Shown: positions 54,229 to 63,209 of the stretch, piece by piece
Position numbering within the stretch: the first letter of the stretch is position 1
Layout of the letters: every line of letters begins with the position of its first letter
Assembly (NCBI RefSeq): GCF_900573885.1
Contig: NZ_UPSE01000363.1
Location: forward strand, 62,001 to 126,000
From: Pseudomonas viridiflava
GTDB lineage: Bacteria > Pseudomonadota > Gammaproteobacteria > Pseudomonadales > Pseudomonadaceae
Direction of reading: 5' to 3'
DNA: 64,000 nt
Translations under genes and position numbers: made by a program
The notes under the pieces: model-generated
The model's database searches: none
What the model saw: the letters and a program-made list of their open reading frames with translations, nothing else
What the model was told of the DNA's origin: nothing

Positions 54229-55056
54229 ATGAACTACAGCACCCCGCAAAAAACCCAAGCCGTGATTCTTGACTGGGCGGGCACCGTGGTCGATTTCGGC
54301 TCGTTTGCCCCAACGCAGATTTTCGTCGAAGCCTTTGCCGAGTTCGACGTGCAGGTATCCATCGAAGAAGCCCGTGGGCCAATGGGCATGGGCAAGTGGG
54401 ACCACATCCGCACGCTGTGCGATATTCCGGCGATCAGCGAGCGCTACAAAAAAGTCTTCGGTCGTGCCCCGAGCGACGATGACGTGACCGCTATTTACAA
54501 CCGCTTCATGCCGCTGCAGATCGAGAAGATTGCCCTGCATTCGGCACTGATTCCCGGCGCGCTGAACACCATCACCGGGTTGCGCGAGCAGGGTCTGAAA
54601 ATCGGTTCGTGCTCCGGCTACCCGGCCGTGGTCATGGCCAAGGTGGTGGAGTTGGCCAGGCAGAACGGTTATGTTGCCGACCACGTTGTAGCCACCGACG
54701 AAGTGCCTAACGGTCGGCCGCATCCGGCGCAGGCGCTGGCCAACGTGATCGCGCTGGGCATCAGCGACGTTGCCAGTTGCGTGAAGGTCGACGATACAGT
54801 GCCGGGCATTCTGGAAGGGCGCAGCGCCGGAATGTGGACCGTGGCGTTGGTGTGTTCGGGTAATGCGCTGGGCCTGACGTATGAGCAGTACCAGGCGTTG
54901 GAGCCGGAGAAACTGGCGGCCGAGCGCCGGCGCATTCAGGCGTTGTTTGCCGGCTCGCGGCCGCATTACCTGATCGACACCATTAACGAACTTCCACAGG
55001 TCATCGCCGATATCGACCGCCGCCTGGCTGCAGGCGAGATGCCGCAGGCCTGCTGA
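54229..55056 (+). CDS. phnX: Phosphonoacetaldehyde hydrolase (phosphonatase)
   Basis: The 275-residue HAD enzyme cleaves the C-P bond of phosphonoacetaldehyde. Nucleophile D15 is in [13 protein letters not shown] and the Schiff-base lysine K56 in MGMGKWDHI, both offset by three from the Bacillus enzyme. [11 protein letters not shown] and [17 protein letters not shown] complete the active site. AGGAAG precedes ATG 54229. With phnW it lets the cell use 2-aminoethylphosphonate as a phosphorus, carbon and nitrogen source. Confidence 0.97.
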   Translation: MNYSTPQKTQAVILDWAGTVVDFGSFAPTQIFVEAFAEFDVQVSIEEARGPMGMGKWDHIRTLCDIPAISERYKKVFGRAPSDDDVTAIYNRFMPLQIEKIALHSALIPGALNTITGLREQGLKIGSCSGYPAVVMAKVVELARQNGYVADHVVATDEVPNGRPHPAQALANVIALGISDVASCVKVDDTVPGILEGRSAGMWTVALVCSGNALGLTYEQYQALEPEKLAAERRRIQALFAGSRPHYLIDTINELPQVIADIDRRLAAGEMPQAC

Positions 55057-55207
55057 GCATCAGTCTGTCACTGCGCCGGCTGAAGGCAGCCGGCGTTTCG
55101 GGCAGAAGTACACCGTAACCCACTTGGTCGTTTACCCCTCTCGCTCTCCCGGAGAGCGGCGCTTTCAGCGGGCATCAATTGATTCGCTTCCTCAATGGCA
55201 TGAATGA

Positions 55208-55232
55208 TTGCATATGCAACTGTTGCATATAC
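55208..55232. promoter_or_regulatory. Palindromic operator upstream of the MarR gene
   Basis: TTGCATATGCAA at 55208-55219 is a perfect 12-base palindrome, and a related GTTGCATATACA follows at 55222. The sites end about 10 bp before the MarR start and probably mediate autorepression. Confidence 0.7.
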
Positions 55233-55242
55233 ACTCAAGCCC

Positions 55243-55692
55243 ATGAAAAAGACCCTCACGCCTCAGGGCTGCACCAATCTCAAACTCCGTCAGCTGACCC
55301 GTATCGTTACGCGTCACTACGACAGCTTTGTCGCGGAGTCCGGGCTGAAAAATACCCAGTACGCGCTGCTCTCTTACATCGTCAAGCTTGGCCCGATTCG
55401 CCCCGGCGACCTGGCGAAACGCATGAAGATGGATGCGTCGACACTCAGCCGAAATATGCAGCCGCTGGTGGCCCAAGGCTGGGTGGCAGTGGGCGCAGGT
55501 GGCGACGCGCGCAGTCGTCTGGTTGAGGCGACCGACACGGGCAAAGCCAAGCGGGAGGAGGGCTTGCTGGCATGGAAGCAGGCGCAAACGGTGCTCAATC
55601 AGCAGCTCGGGGTGGAGCGTGTCGCCCTGCTGCACGAGCTGCTTGACGGCTGCATTGCCGCGCTTGGCGACGACGCCGAGTCGGCAGGCTGA
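55243..55692 (+). CDS. MarR-family transcriptional regulator
   Basis: The 149-residue winged-helix protein contains QYALLSYIVKLGPIRPGDLA, KRMKMDASTLSRNMQPLVAQG and the wing GGDARSRLVEATDTG, the MarR layout. It starts at ATG 55243 just after the palindromic operator. It lies 72 bp before the Bcr-type efflux gene, so it probably represses that pump and itself. The inducing compound is unknown. Confidence 0.93.
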   Translation: MKKTLTPQGCTNLKLRQLTRIVTRHYDSFVAESGLKNTQYALLSYIVKLGPIRPGDLAKRMKMDASTLSRNMQPLVAQGWVAVGAGGDARSRLVEATDTGKAKREEGLLAWKQAQTVLNQQLGVERVALLHELLDGCIAALGDDAESAG

Positions 55693-55764
55693 AGCCGCAT
55701 CGATACGAAACCCGCAGCCCGTTGAGCGGGCATTACTTGCACAGCATTCATTCGGATACCCGCG

Positions 55765-56982
55765 ATGCAAACCACTGAGCAAAACCGCCTGCCGGCAAGT
55801 GAAAACCTGGCCCCGGTCCAAACGCCACTGCGCCTCACCGGTGAGCTGCTGTTTCTGCTGGCGGGTTTTGCGGCGCTCGGTGCGCTGGCGACCAATATCA
55901 TTCTTCCGGCATTTCCCGCGATGGCCGGCGACCTCGGCGCTTCGGTGACCGAACTCAGCGCCACGCTGAGCAGCTTCTTCCTGGCCTTTGCCTTGGGCCA
56001 GTTGTTTGTCGGGCCACTGTCCGATCGGTTCGGTCGTCGCCGTCTGGTGCTGGCTGGCGTGGTGTTGTTTGTAGTCGGCAGCGCCATTTGCGCGGTGTCG
56101 GGCACCTTGTCCGTTCTTATCGCCGGGCGAATCGTGCAGGCCTTGGGCGTGTGTGCAACGTCGGTGCTGTCCCGCGCGATTGCTCGTGATTTATTCGACG
56201 GCGAGGAGCTGGCCAGAACGCTGGCGATGATCATGGTCGCCATGGCCGCCGCCCCAGGGTTTTCGCCCTTGCTGGGCGGATTGTTCAGCAGCTTTTTCGG
56301 CTGGCGCGCAACGTTCGGTTTCGTGGCGCTACTCGCGGTAGTGCTGGCTGTTCACTACGCGGCGCGGCTGGGTGAGACCCACAGTCCTGATAACCGGGTG
56401 AAGCTCTCGGTAGGCGCGATTCTGTCTAGCTATAAACAGCTGCTGCTGGACCGCCGTTTTATTGCCCCGGCGCTGTCGGTGAGTCTGGTGATCGGCACGC
56501 TCTATGCATTTTTCTCGATGGCGCCGGCGATCCTGATGGGCGGCTTCGGCTTGTCTTCGCTGGAGCTGGGCGTGTACTTCGCCGCGACTTTGTTCGTGGT
56601 ATTTGGCGCGGGCCTGATGGCGCCTCGGCTGGTGCGTTTCAAAGGTCCTGCGTTCATCGGTCGCTGCGGCATCGTGGCGGCGTTGGCAGGAAGCGCAGGG
56701 CTGTTTATCGCGACCGACAATTTCGTACTGTTTTGCCTGTCGCAGACGATATTTCTGCTCGGTATGGGGCTGGTCAATCCGCTGGGAACCGCCATTGCCC
56801 TGCAACCGTTTGGCAAACAAGCCGGCACCGCTTCCGCGCTGCTCGGGTTCTTGCAGATGAGCTGTGCGGCCGCTGCGATTACGGTCGGTGCGAGTCTGGG
56901 GCTCAGCGCGTACACCTCGTTTGCGGTGGTGTCGACGGGTGCGCTTGGCGCGTCGTTCCTGGTTTTTCTCGCGGTGAGGTGA
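55765..56982 (+). CDS. Bcr/CflA-type MFS drug efflux transporter
   Basis: The 405-residue protein has 12 helices and the MFS motif GPLSDRFGRRRLVLAG between helices 2 and 3. NIILPAFPAMAGDLGAS in helix 1 and RAIARDLFDGEELARTLAMI after helix 4-5 are typical of Bcr/CflA antiporters. Proton-driven export of drugs or metabolites is expected. It is next to a MarR gene with an operator-like palindrome. Confidence 0.92.
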   Translation: MQTTEQNRLPASENLAPVQTPLRLTGELLFLLAGFAALGALATNIILPAFPAMAGDLGASVTELSATLSSFFLAFALGQLFVGPLSDRFGRRRLVLAGVVLFVVGSAICAVSGTLSVLIAGRIVQALGVCATSVLSRAIARDLFDGEELARTLAMIMVAMAAAPGFSPLLGGLFSSFFGWRATFGFVALLAVVLAVHYAARLGETHSPDNRVKLSVGAILSSYKQLLLDRRFIAPALSVSLVIGTLYAFFSMAPAILMGGFGLSSLELGVYFAATLFVVFGAGLMAPRLVRFKGPAFIGRCGIVAALAGSAGLFIATDNFVLFCLSQTIFLLGMGLVNPLGTAIALQPFGKQAGTASALLGFLQMSCAAAAITVGASLGLSAYTSFAVVSTGALGASFLVFLAVR

Positions 56983-57076
56983 GTCTTCAGGGCGCGCCGG
57001 GTTGAAGCCTGGCGCGGAAGCTGCAAGCCTGCGCGTAATTCGCCGGATTTCTGTCACCGGCGTGCGGAGACTCACG

Positions 57077-57679
57077 ATGCGTAGCCTGATAATGCTGCTG
57101 ACGCTGCTGGCCCTTGGGGGCTGCATGAAAGTCAGCGATTTGAGCGAAGGCGCTCTCAATCAACTCAGCGATGCCGGGTTGCTCGACCATAGCGATATCC
57201 GCCGGTCGAGCCCTTGGCGTTTGCAGGCCGATTCCTTCATCTATATAGCCCAAGGGCATTTCATTCCGCCGGGCGGCCACACGCCGCGCCCGAACGTTGT
57301 GGCGGAACAGACCTTCGATGGCTTTGTCGAATATTTTCCAATGGTCCGTCGCGCCAGGCAGCCGGCGGGGCTGGACGAAGCGTTGAGCGAGGCGCGAGCG
57401 GCTGGCGCCAACTACCTGTTGTACACACGGTTCGCTGGCGCCGATGATCGCATCGGCAACGAAGATGAGTGGAACGATCAGGAAGCGCTGGACCGCCTGG
57501 GTGTCGACCACAGCGTGATTCAAGTGATGCTGATCGAGACCAACACGCGCTATCTGGTGGACACTGCGCGAATTCGCAGCCGTGGTGGTTTTCTGACGCT
57601 ATACGACAACAAGCCCGACGACTTGCTCGGGCCGCCCATGCAGGAATATGCACGTCGCTTGCTGGGTTTGAATGAATAG
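57077..57679 (+). CDS. DUF4823 lipoprotein
   Basis: The 200-residue protein has a lipoprotein signal peptide (SLIMLLTLLALGGC) and a soluble domain with ANYLLYTRFAGADDRIGNED and RYLVDTARIRSRGGFLT, fitting DUF4823. The function is unknown. CGGAGA lies six bases before ATG 57077. It is followed after 12 bp by the DUF1285 gene, so the two likely form an operon. Confidence 0.87.
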   Translation: MRSLIMLLTLLALGGCMKVSDLSEGALNQLSDAGLLDHSDIRRSSPWRLQADSFIYIAQGHFIPPGGHTPRPNVVAEQTFDGFVEYFPMVRRARQPAGLDEALSEARAAGANYLLYTRFAGADDRIGNEDEWNDQEALDRLGVDHSVIQVMLIETNTRYLVDTARIRSRGGFLTLYDNKPDDLLGPPMQEYARRLLGLNE

Positions 57680-57691
57680 AAAGGAGAAGGC

Positions 57692-58255
57692 ATGAGTGAT
57701 CCAGGCAAGGCGGGCGACCTGCTCGGGCAAATTCCGAAAAGCAAAGGTCTGCCGCCGGTGCACCTGTGGAACCCGGACTTCTGTGGCGACATTGATATGC
57801 GCATCGCCCGGGACGGCACCTGGTATTACCTGGGCACGCCGATCGGACGCAAACCCATGGTGCGCCTGTTCTCCACCATCATTCGCCGCGACGGCGATGA
57901 TTACTTTCTGATCACTCCGGTTGAGAAGGTCGGCATCAAAGTCGATGACGCGCCGTTCGTAGCCGTCAGCGTTGACGTGGAAGGCGAGGGCGAGGCGCAG
58001 GTGCTGCGCTTCACTACTAACGTTGAAGACGTAACCGAGGCAGGTCCGGAGCACCCGCTGCGCTTCGTGATCGACCCGGACACGCAAGAGCCGGCGCCTT
58101 ACGTACACGTGCGCACGAATTTGGAAGCGCTGATTCACCGCAACGTGTTCTATCAGCTGGTTGAGCTGGCCGTGCCACGCGACTTCGACGGTCAAAGCTG
58201 GCTGGGCGTATGGAGTGGCGGCGAGTTTTTCCCCATCGCACCGCAGCCGGATTGA
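57692..58255 (+). CDS. DUF1285 protein
   Basis: The 187-residue protein has the DUF1285 pattern: [57 protein letters not shown] and [20 protein letters not shown]. It is soluble and cytoplasmic; the fold is known in Pseudomonas but the role is not. AAAGGAGAAGG precedes ATG 57692. It is downstream of the DUF4823 lipoprotein and ends before a REPIN and a terminator. Confidence 0.92.
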   Translation: MSDPGKAGDLLGQIPKSKGLPPVHLWNPDFCGDIDMRIARDGTWYYLGTPIGRKPMVRLFSTIIRRDGDDYFLITPVEKVGIKVDDAPFVAVSVDVEGEGEAQVLRFTTNVEDVTEAGPEHPLRFVIDPDTQEPAPYVHVRTNLEALIHRNVFYQLVELAVPRDFDGQSWLGVWSGGEFFPIAPQPD

Positions 58256-58306
58256 TACCGCGAATAGGTGACGATTGCGCCATGTGGCTAATCGAGGTTT
58301 GCAGGA

Positions 58307-58369
58307 ATCGAGGCTGAAGCCTCTCCTGCAAAAACACGATTCCCGTAGGAGAGGCTTCAGCCTCGATGC
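58307..58369. repeat. REPIN-like inverted pair (GGAGAGGCTTCAGCCTC type)
   Basis: ATCGAGGCTGAAGCCTCTCC at 58307 faces GTAGGAGAGGCTTCAGCCTC at 58345. It lies between convergent genes ahead of the shared terminator. Confidence 0.82.
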
Positions 58370-58392
58370 TTTTGATGTACAAAATCCAGGCA

Positions 58393-58424
58393 TAAAAAAG
58401 GGCTCCCGAGGGAGCCCTTTTTAG
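58393..58424. terminator. Bidirectional intrinsic terminator
   Basis: AGGGCTCC (58399-58406) pairs with GGAGCCCT (58411-58418) with a CGAG loop, flanked by A6 and T5. It ends both the DUF1285 gene and etfD. Confidence 0.93.
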
Positions 58425-58437
58425 TTCTACGCCCGAC

Positions 58438-60102
58438 TTACATGTTGGGGTAGTTCGGACCGCCAGCGCCTTCGGGCGCCACCCAGTTGATGTTCTGGGC
58501 CGGGTCTTTGATGTCGCAGGTTTTGCAGTGCACGCAGTTCTGCGCGTTGATCTGGAACTTCTTCTCGCCGTTTTCCTGCGTCACGATTTCATACACGCCG
58601 GCCGGGCAGTAACGCTGCGCTGGCTCGTCGTAGAGCGGCAGGTTTTTCAGCAGCGGAATGCTTGGGTCGATCAGCTTCAGGTGGCAGGGTTGTTCCTCTT
58701 CGTGGTTGGTGTTGGAGAGGAATACCGAGCTCAGCTTGTCGAAGCTGAGTTTGCCGTCTGGTTTGGGGTAGGCAATTTTCTTCGACTCTGCAGCGGTCTT
58801 CAGGCAGGCGTAATCCGGCTTGTTGTCGTGCAGGGTGAAAGGAATTTTGCCGCCGAACAGGTTCTGGTCAACGAAGTTGAACGCGCCGCCCAACAGCGGA
58901 CCGTACTTGTGCAGCGCCGCGCCGAAGTTGCGGCTGCGGAACAGCTCGTCGTACAGCCAGCTGGCTTTGAACGACTCGACGTAACCATTGAGCAGGTCGC
59001 CGCCTTCGCTACCGGCGAACAGGGCGTCGGCCACGGCGTCAGCGGCGAGCATGCCCGACTTCATGGCGGTGTGGCTGCCTTTGATTTTGGCGAAGTTCAG
59101 GGTGCCGAGGTCGCAACCGATCAGCGCGCCGCCGTTGAAAACCATCTTCGGCAGCGAGTTCAGGCCGCCTTTGCAGATGGCGCGGGCGCCGTAGGAAACG
59201 CGCTTGCCGCCTTCCAGGTACTGCTTGATCACGGGGTGATGCTTGTAGCGCTGGAACTCGTCGAACGGCGACAGGTGCGGGTTGGCGTAGGAGAGATCAA
59301 CGATCAGGCCGACCACGATCTGGTTGTTTTCCAGGTGGTACAGGAACGAGCCACCGGTGTTCTCGGTGCCGACAACGTCCAGCGGCCAGCCGGCGGTGTG
59401 CAGCACCAGGCCTTGCTCGTGCTTGGATGGGTCGATGTCCCAGATTTCCTTGATGCCGATGCCGTAGTGCTGGGCGTCGGCGTCGCTGTCGAGGTTGTAC
59501 TTCTTGATCAGCTGCTTGCCGATGTGGCCACGGCAGCCTTCGGCGAACAGGGTGTACTTGCCGCGCAGTTCCATGCCGGGGGTGTACACGCCTTCTTTCG
59601 GGTGGCCTTCGCGGTCAACGCCCAGATCGCCGGTCAGAATGCCTTTTACAACGCCGTTTTCGTCGATCAGCGCTTCTTGCGCGGCAAAGCCTGGATAGAC
59701 TTCCACGCCCAGGTTTTCAGCCTGTTGCGCCAGCCAGCGGCACAGGTTGCCGAGGGAGATAATGTAGTTGCCTTCGTTGTGCATGGTTTTAGGCACAAAC
59801 AGGTTCGGCACTTTGATGGCGGCTTCGGCGTCTTTCAACATATAGATGTCGTCGCGCTTGACCGGCGTATTGAGCGGGGCGCCGAGTTCTTTCCAGTCGG
59901 GGAAAAGCTCGTTCAGGGCGCGGGGCTCGAACACGGCGCCGGAGAGGATGTGGGCGCCGACTTCGGAGCCTTTCTCGACTACGCAGACGCTGATCTCTTT
60001 ACCCGCTTCGGCGGCTTTCTGCTTCAGTCGGCAGGCGGCGGACAGGCCCGCTGGGCCGGCGCCAACGATGACGACGTCGAACTCCATAAATTCGCGTTCC
60101 AC
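58438..60102 (-). CDS. etfD: Electron transfer flavoprotein-ubiquinone oxidoreductase
   Basis: The 554-residue membrane-associated enzyme passes electrons from ETF to ubiquinone. It has the FAD motif VIVGAGPAGLSAA, the second nucleotide motif region GCDLGTLNFAKIKGSHTAMK (in part), and the C-terminal 4Fe-4S segment CVHCKTCDIKDP. GTG 60102 is chosen because AGGAG lies seven bases upstream and VEREFMEFDVV matches the usual start. It diverges from etfBA across a region with a PsrA-type box. Confidence 0.95.
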   Translation of the reverse strand: MEREFMEFDVVIVGAGPAGLSAACRLKQKAAEAGKEISVCVVEKGSEVGAHILSGAVFEPRALNELFPDWKELGAPLNTPVKRDDIYMLKDAEAAIKVPNLFVPKTMHNEGNYIISLGNLCRWLAQQAENLGVEVYPGFAAQEALIDENGVVKGILTGDLGVDREGHPKEGVYTPGMELRGKYTLFAEGCRGHIGKQLIKKYNLDSDADAQHYGIGIKEIWDIDPSKHEQGLVLHTAGWPLDVVGTENTGGSFLYHLENNQIVVGLIVDLSYANPHLSPFDEFQRYKHHPVIKQYLEGGKRVSYGARAICKGGLNSLPKMVFNGGALIGCDLGTLNFAKIKGSHTAMKSGMLAADAVADALFAGSEGGDLLNGYVESFKASWLYDELFRSRNFGAALHKYGPLLGGAFNFVDQNLFGGKIPFTLHDNKPDYACLKTAAESKKIAYPKPDGKLSFDKLSSVFLSNTNHEEEQPCHLKLIDPSIPLLKNLPLYDEPAQRYCPAGVYEIVTQENGEKKFQINAQNCVHCKTCDIKDPAQNINWVAPEGAGGPNYPNM

Positions 60103-60206
60103 AGGCAATCTCCTACTCAGGCTCTATCTATGTTTTATTTGAGGATCGGGCTCGTTCCGTGAGCTGTGTCGGCGCATTATATCCACGGACCCCGACGGGT
60201 CCAATA

Positions 60207-60244
60207 CAAACGTTTGTTTGAATTTCTCAATACCCTGCTAGAAT
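60207..60244 (+). promoter_or_regulatory. PsrA-type operator and etfBA promoter candidate
   Basis: CAAACGTTTGTTTG at 60207-60220 fits the PsrA consensus (C/G)AAAC-N2-4-GTTT(G/C) with N4. TAGAAT at 60239-60244 is a candidate -10, and the box overlaps the matching -35 area (TTTGAA at 60217). PsrA is the fatty-acid-responsive TetR repressor of beta-oxidation and etf genes in Pseudomonas. The box could affect both etfBA and etfD. The leader to etfB would be about 175 nt. Confidence 0.68.
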
Positions 60245-60423
60245 CAGGTTTACACGGCTTAAAGTGGCCATTTTGTCGTATTGACCCGTTTGGGCGATAC
60301 GGTCAAGATACGGGCGGTTTTGCGCTAGCCGTGCTGTAGGCTGACCGTCGGTTCCGGCCGACGAGCATCACCCGCCATTGTCTATTGGCGACTTCTTATT
60401 CACCGGAGAGTAACGAGGAATCC

Positions 60424-61173
60424 ATGAAGGTTCTTGTAGCTGTCAAACGAGTGGTTGACTACAACGTCAAGGTTCGCGTCAAAGCGGACAACTCCGGCGT
60501 TGATCTCGCCAACGTCAAAATGTCGATGAATCCCTTCTGCGAAATCGCCGTGGAAGAAGCCGTCCGCCTGAAAGAAAAAGGCGTGGCTACCGAAATCGTC
60601 GTGGTTTCCATCGGTCCGAACACCGCTCAAGAGCAACTGCGCACCGCGCTGGCTCTGGGTGCTGACCGTGCCATTCTGGTTGACACCGCGGAAGAGCTGA
60701 ACTCGCTCGCCGTGGCGAAGCTGCTCAAGGCTGTTGTGGATAAAGAGCAGCCACAGCTGGTCATCCTCGGCAAACAGGCCATCGACAGCGACAACAACCA
60801 GACTGGCCAGATGCTTGCTGCTCTCAGCGGCTACGCCCAGGGCACTTTCGCCTCCAAGGTTGAAGTGGCTGGCGACAAGGTCAACGTAACCCGCGAAATC
60901 GACGGCGGTCTGCAGACCGTTGCGTTGAACCTGCCGGCCATCGTGACCACCGACCTGCGCCTGAACGAACCGCGCTACGCGTCGCTGCCGAACATCATGA
61001 AAGCCAAGAAGAAGCCGCTGGAGACTGTTACTCCGGACGCTTTGGGCGTCTCCACCTCGTCTACCGTCAAAACCTTGAAAGTTGAAGCGCCGGCTGCTCG
61101 CAGCGCTGGTATCAAGGTCAAGTCGGTTGCTGAACTGGTCGAGAAACTGAAGAACGAGGCGAAGGTAATCTAA
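60424..61173 (+). CDS. etfB: Electron transfer flavoprotein beta subunit
   Basis: The 249-residue protein forms a heterodimer with EtfA that accepts electrons from acyl-CoA and other dehydrogenases. It begins [20 protein letters not shown] and contains the EtfB signature [20 protein letters not shown] with [16 protein letters not shown] 60424 is preferred; CGAGGAA lies just upstream. The stop codon directly abuts the etfA ATG (TAAATG). Confidence 0.98.
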   Translation: MKVLVAVKRVVDYNVKVRVKADNSGVDLANVKMSMNPFCEIAVEEAVRLKEKGVATEIVVVSIGPNTAQEQLRTALALGADRAILVDTAEELNSLAVAKLLKAVVDKEQPQLVILGKQAIDSDNNQTGQMLAALSGYAQGTFASKVEVAGDKVNVTREIDGGLQTVALNLPAIVTTDLRLNEPRYASLPNIMKAKKKPLETVTPDALGVSTSSTVKTLKVEAPAARSAGIKVKSVAELVEKLKNEAKVI

Positions 61174-62103
61174 ATGACTATCCTGGTTATCGCTGAACAC
61201 ACCAATTCCGCCCTGGCGCCAGCCACCCTGAACACTGTGGCTGCTGCTGCAAAAATCGGTGGTGACATTCACGTGCTGGTTGCTGGCTCCAATGCCGGCG
61301 CTGCCGCTGAAGCTGCTGCCAAGATTGCTGGCGTTTCGAAAGTGCTGGTAGCCGACAACGCTGCCTACGCTAACCAACTGCCGGAAAACGTTGCGCCGCT
61401 GATCGCCGGCCTGGGCAAGAGCTACAGCCACATCCTGGCGAGCGCTACTTCCAACGGCAAAAACATCCTGCCGCGCGTTGCCGCTGCTCTGGACGTTGAT
61501 CAAATTTCCGAGATCATTTCGGTAGAAAGCGCCGACACCTTCAAGCGTCCGATCTATGCCGGTAACGCCATCGCTACCGTGCAGTCGTCGGCTGCCGTGA
61601 AAGTGATCACCGTGCGTTCCACCGGTTTCGATCCGGTTGCTGCTGAAGGCGGTTCCGCTGCCGTTGAAGCTGTGAGCGGCGCGGCCGACGCTGGCAAGTC
61701 GTCCTTCGTGGGCGAAGAGCTGGCCAAGTCCGACCGTCCTGAGCTGACCGCTGCCAAAATCGTCGTTTCCGGCGGTCGTGGCATGCAGAACGGTGACAAC
61801 TTCAAACACCTGTACGCACTGGCCGACAAACTCGGCGCTGCCGTGGGTGCATCCCGTGCCGCTGTCGACGCGGGTTTCGTACCGAACGACATGCAGGTTG
61901 GTCAAACCGGTAAAATCGTCGCGCCGCAGCTGTACATCGCGGTCGGCATCTCCGGCGCCATCCAGCACCTGGCGGGTATGAAAGACTCCAAAGTCATCGT
62001 CGCCATCAACAAAGACGAAGAAGCGCCGATCTTCCAGGTTGCCGATTACGGTCTGGTTGCGGACTTGTTCGAAGCTGTACCGGAGCTGGAAAAGCTGGTT
62101 TAA
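61174..62103 (+). CDS. etfA: Electron transfer flavoprotein alpha subunit
   Basis: The 309-residue FAD-binding subunit has the C-terminal FAD domain: [53 protein letters not shown] and [19 protein letters not shown]. It pairs with EtfB and delivers electrons to EtfD. It starts directly after etfB and ends before a strong terminator. Confidence 0.98.
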   Translation: MTILVIAEHTNSALAPATLNTVAAAAKIGGDIHVLVAGSNAGAAAEAAAKIAGVSKVLVADNAAYANQLPENVAPLIAGLGKSYSHILASATSNGKNILPRVAAALDVDQISEIISVESADTFKRPIYAGNAIATVQSSAAVKVITVRSTGFDPVAAEGGSAAVEAVSGAADAGKSSFVGEELAKSDRPELTAAKIVVSGGRGMQNGDNFKHLYALADKLGAAVGASRAAVDAGFVPNDMQVGQTGKIVAPQLYIAVGISGAIQHLAGMKDSKVIVAINKDEEAPIFQVADYGLVADLFEAVPELEKLV

Positions 62104-62120
62104 CCCGCGCCTTCCGCCCA

Positions 62121-62152
62121 ATAAAAAACCCGCTCACTGAGCGGGTTTTTTT
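62121..62152. terminator. Intrinsic terminator after etfA
   Basis: AACCCGCTC (62127-62135) pairs with GAGCGGGTT across ACT, with A6 before and T7 after. It ends etfBA and, on the other strand, the hydrolase gene. Confidence 0.94.
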
Positions 62153-62164
62153 ATGCCTGACGCC

Positions 62165-63094
62165 TCAGCTTTTTACGCTATCCAGAAACGCCTGGTAGTG
62201 CCCGGCGGTTTCTTCTGGCCGCTCGATCATCGGCACATGGCCGCAGTCTTTCATGATCACCACGGTTGGCTTTTTCAGCAGCGGTTTCATCACGTCGATG
62301 CTCGACACATCCAGCACGCGATCCTTGTCGCCCCACAGCAGCAACGTCGGCGCCTGAATTTTTGGCAGCTCCGGCTCGAGCGGGATGTAACGCTCGCGCA
62401 GGTGGCTGAACACTTTGTCGTTCTGCTCACTTCTGGCGCTCGCCTGCTCAGCCATGTAGCGCTGCAGGTTCTTCGGCATCGCTGGTGGCTCGACGAACAC
62501 GAAGGCCACCAGCTTGGCGAAGCTTTCAGCGTCACGCGCGACCAGCGGGTTCGGCTCGCCGCGTTCGAGCATTTCGTACAGCTCGCTTTTCTTCGGTGAG
62601 GTGATGCCGGCATTGTCCAGCAGGCCCACAGAGAGCACTTCATCCGGGTGGCGCGCGGCATACAGCGCGGCGATTTGGCCGCCCATGGAGTTGCCAATCA
62701 CGTGCAGTTTTTTCAGGCCCAGGGTGTTTACGAAAGCGGCGACGCGTTCGGCTTGGGTGCCCACGTCGTAGCTGGCATTCGGTTTGCTGCTATCGCCGAA
62801 GCCGGGCAGGTCGATGGCGATCACCTGATAGCGCTTGGTAAAGAATTTGGCGAAGCGCAGCCAGTTGTCTTTGTTGGCGCCGAAACCGTGAATCATCAGG
62901 ATGGTTTCGCCGTCGGCGGGGCCGCCCTGGTAATAGTGGATGCTCAGGTCGCCGACCATGGTCTGCTCGCTGCTCAGCCCGGCCATTTGCCGTTCGGCAA
63001 ATTGAGCCGTGGCCATCAGGGTGGCGGGGGAGAAGTACAGCAACGCGGCAATTGCTGCCACGCAGATCGCAAACCCAACGAGTAGTTTTTTCAT
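62165..63094 (-). CDS. Membrane-anchored alpha/beta hydrolase (lipase/esterase)
   Basis: The 309-residue protein has an N-terminal signal anchor ([18 protein letters not shown]). The hydrolase core carries the oxyanion motif [12 protein letters not shown], nucleophile Ser136 in IGNSMGGQ, a probable acid Asp258 in [11 protein letters not shown], and His286 in DCGHVPMI. A lipolytic or esterase activity at the envelope is expected; the natural substrate is unknown. It is convergent with etfA. Confidence 0.9.
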   Translation of the reverse strand: MKKLLVGFAICVAAIAALLYFSPATLMATAQFAERQMAGLSSEQTMVGDLSIHYYQGGPADGETILMIHGFGANKDNWLRFAKFFTKRYQVIAIDLPGFGDSSKPNASYDVGTQAERVAAFVNTLGLKKLHVIGNSMGGQIAALYAARHPDEVLSVGLLDNAGITSPKKSELYEMLERGEPNPLVARDAESFAKLVAFVFVEPPAMPKNLQRYMAEQASARSEQNDKVFSHLRERYIPLEPELPKIQAPTLLLWGDKDRVLDVSSIDVMKPLLKKPTVVIMKDCGHVPMIERPEETAGHYQAFLDSVKS

Positions 63095-63209
63095 GGACCG
63101 TCCTTATCGCCAATAATTATTTCAATTCGTCTAAGCTAGCATGACGCTGTGTGTGGTCGGCACACCAGGCCGCCACTCCCAACCAACGTTCAGTTCGGGA
63201 AACCCGCTG

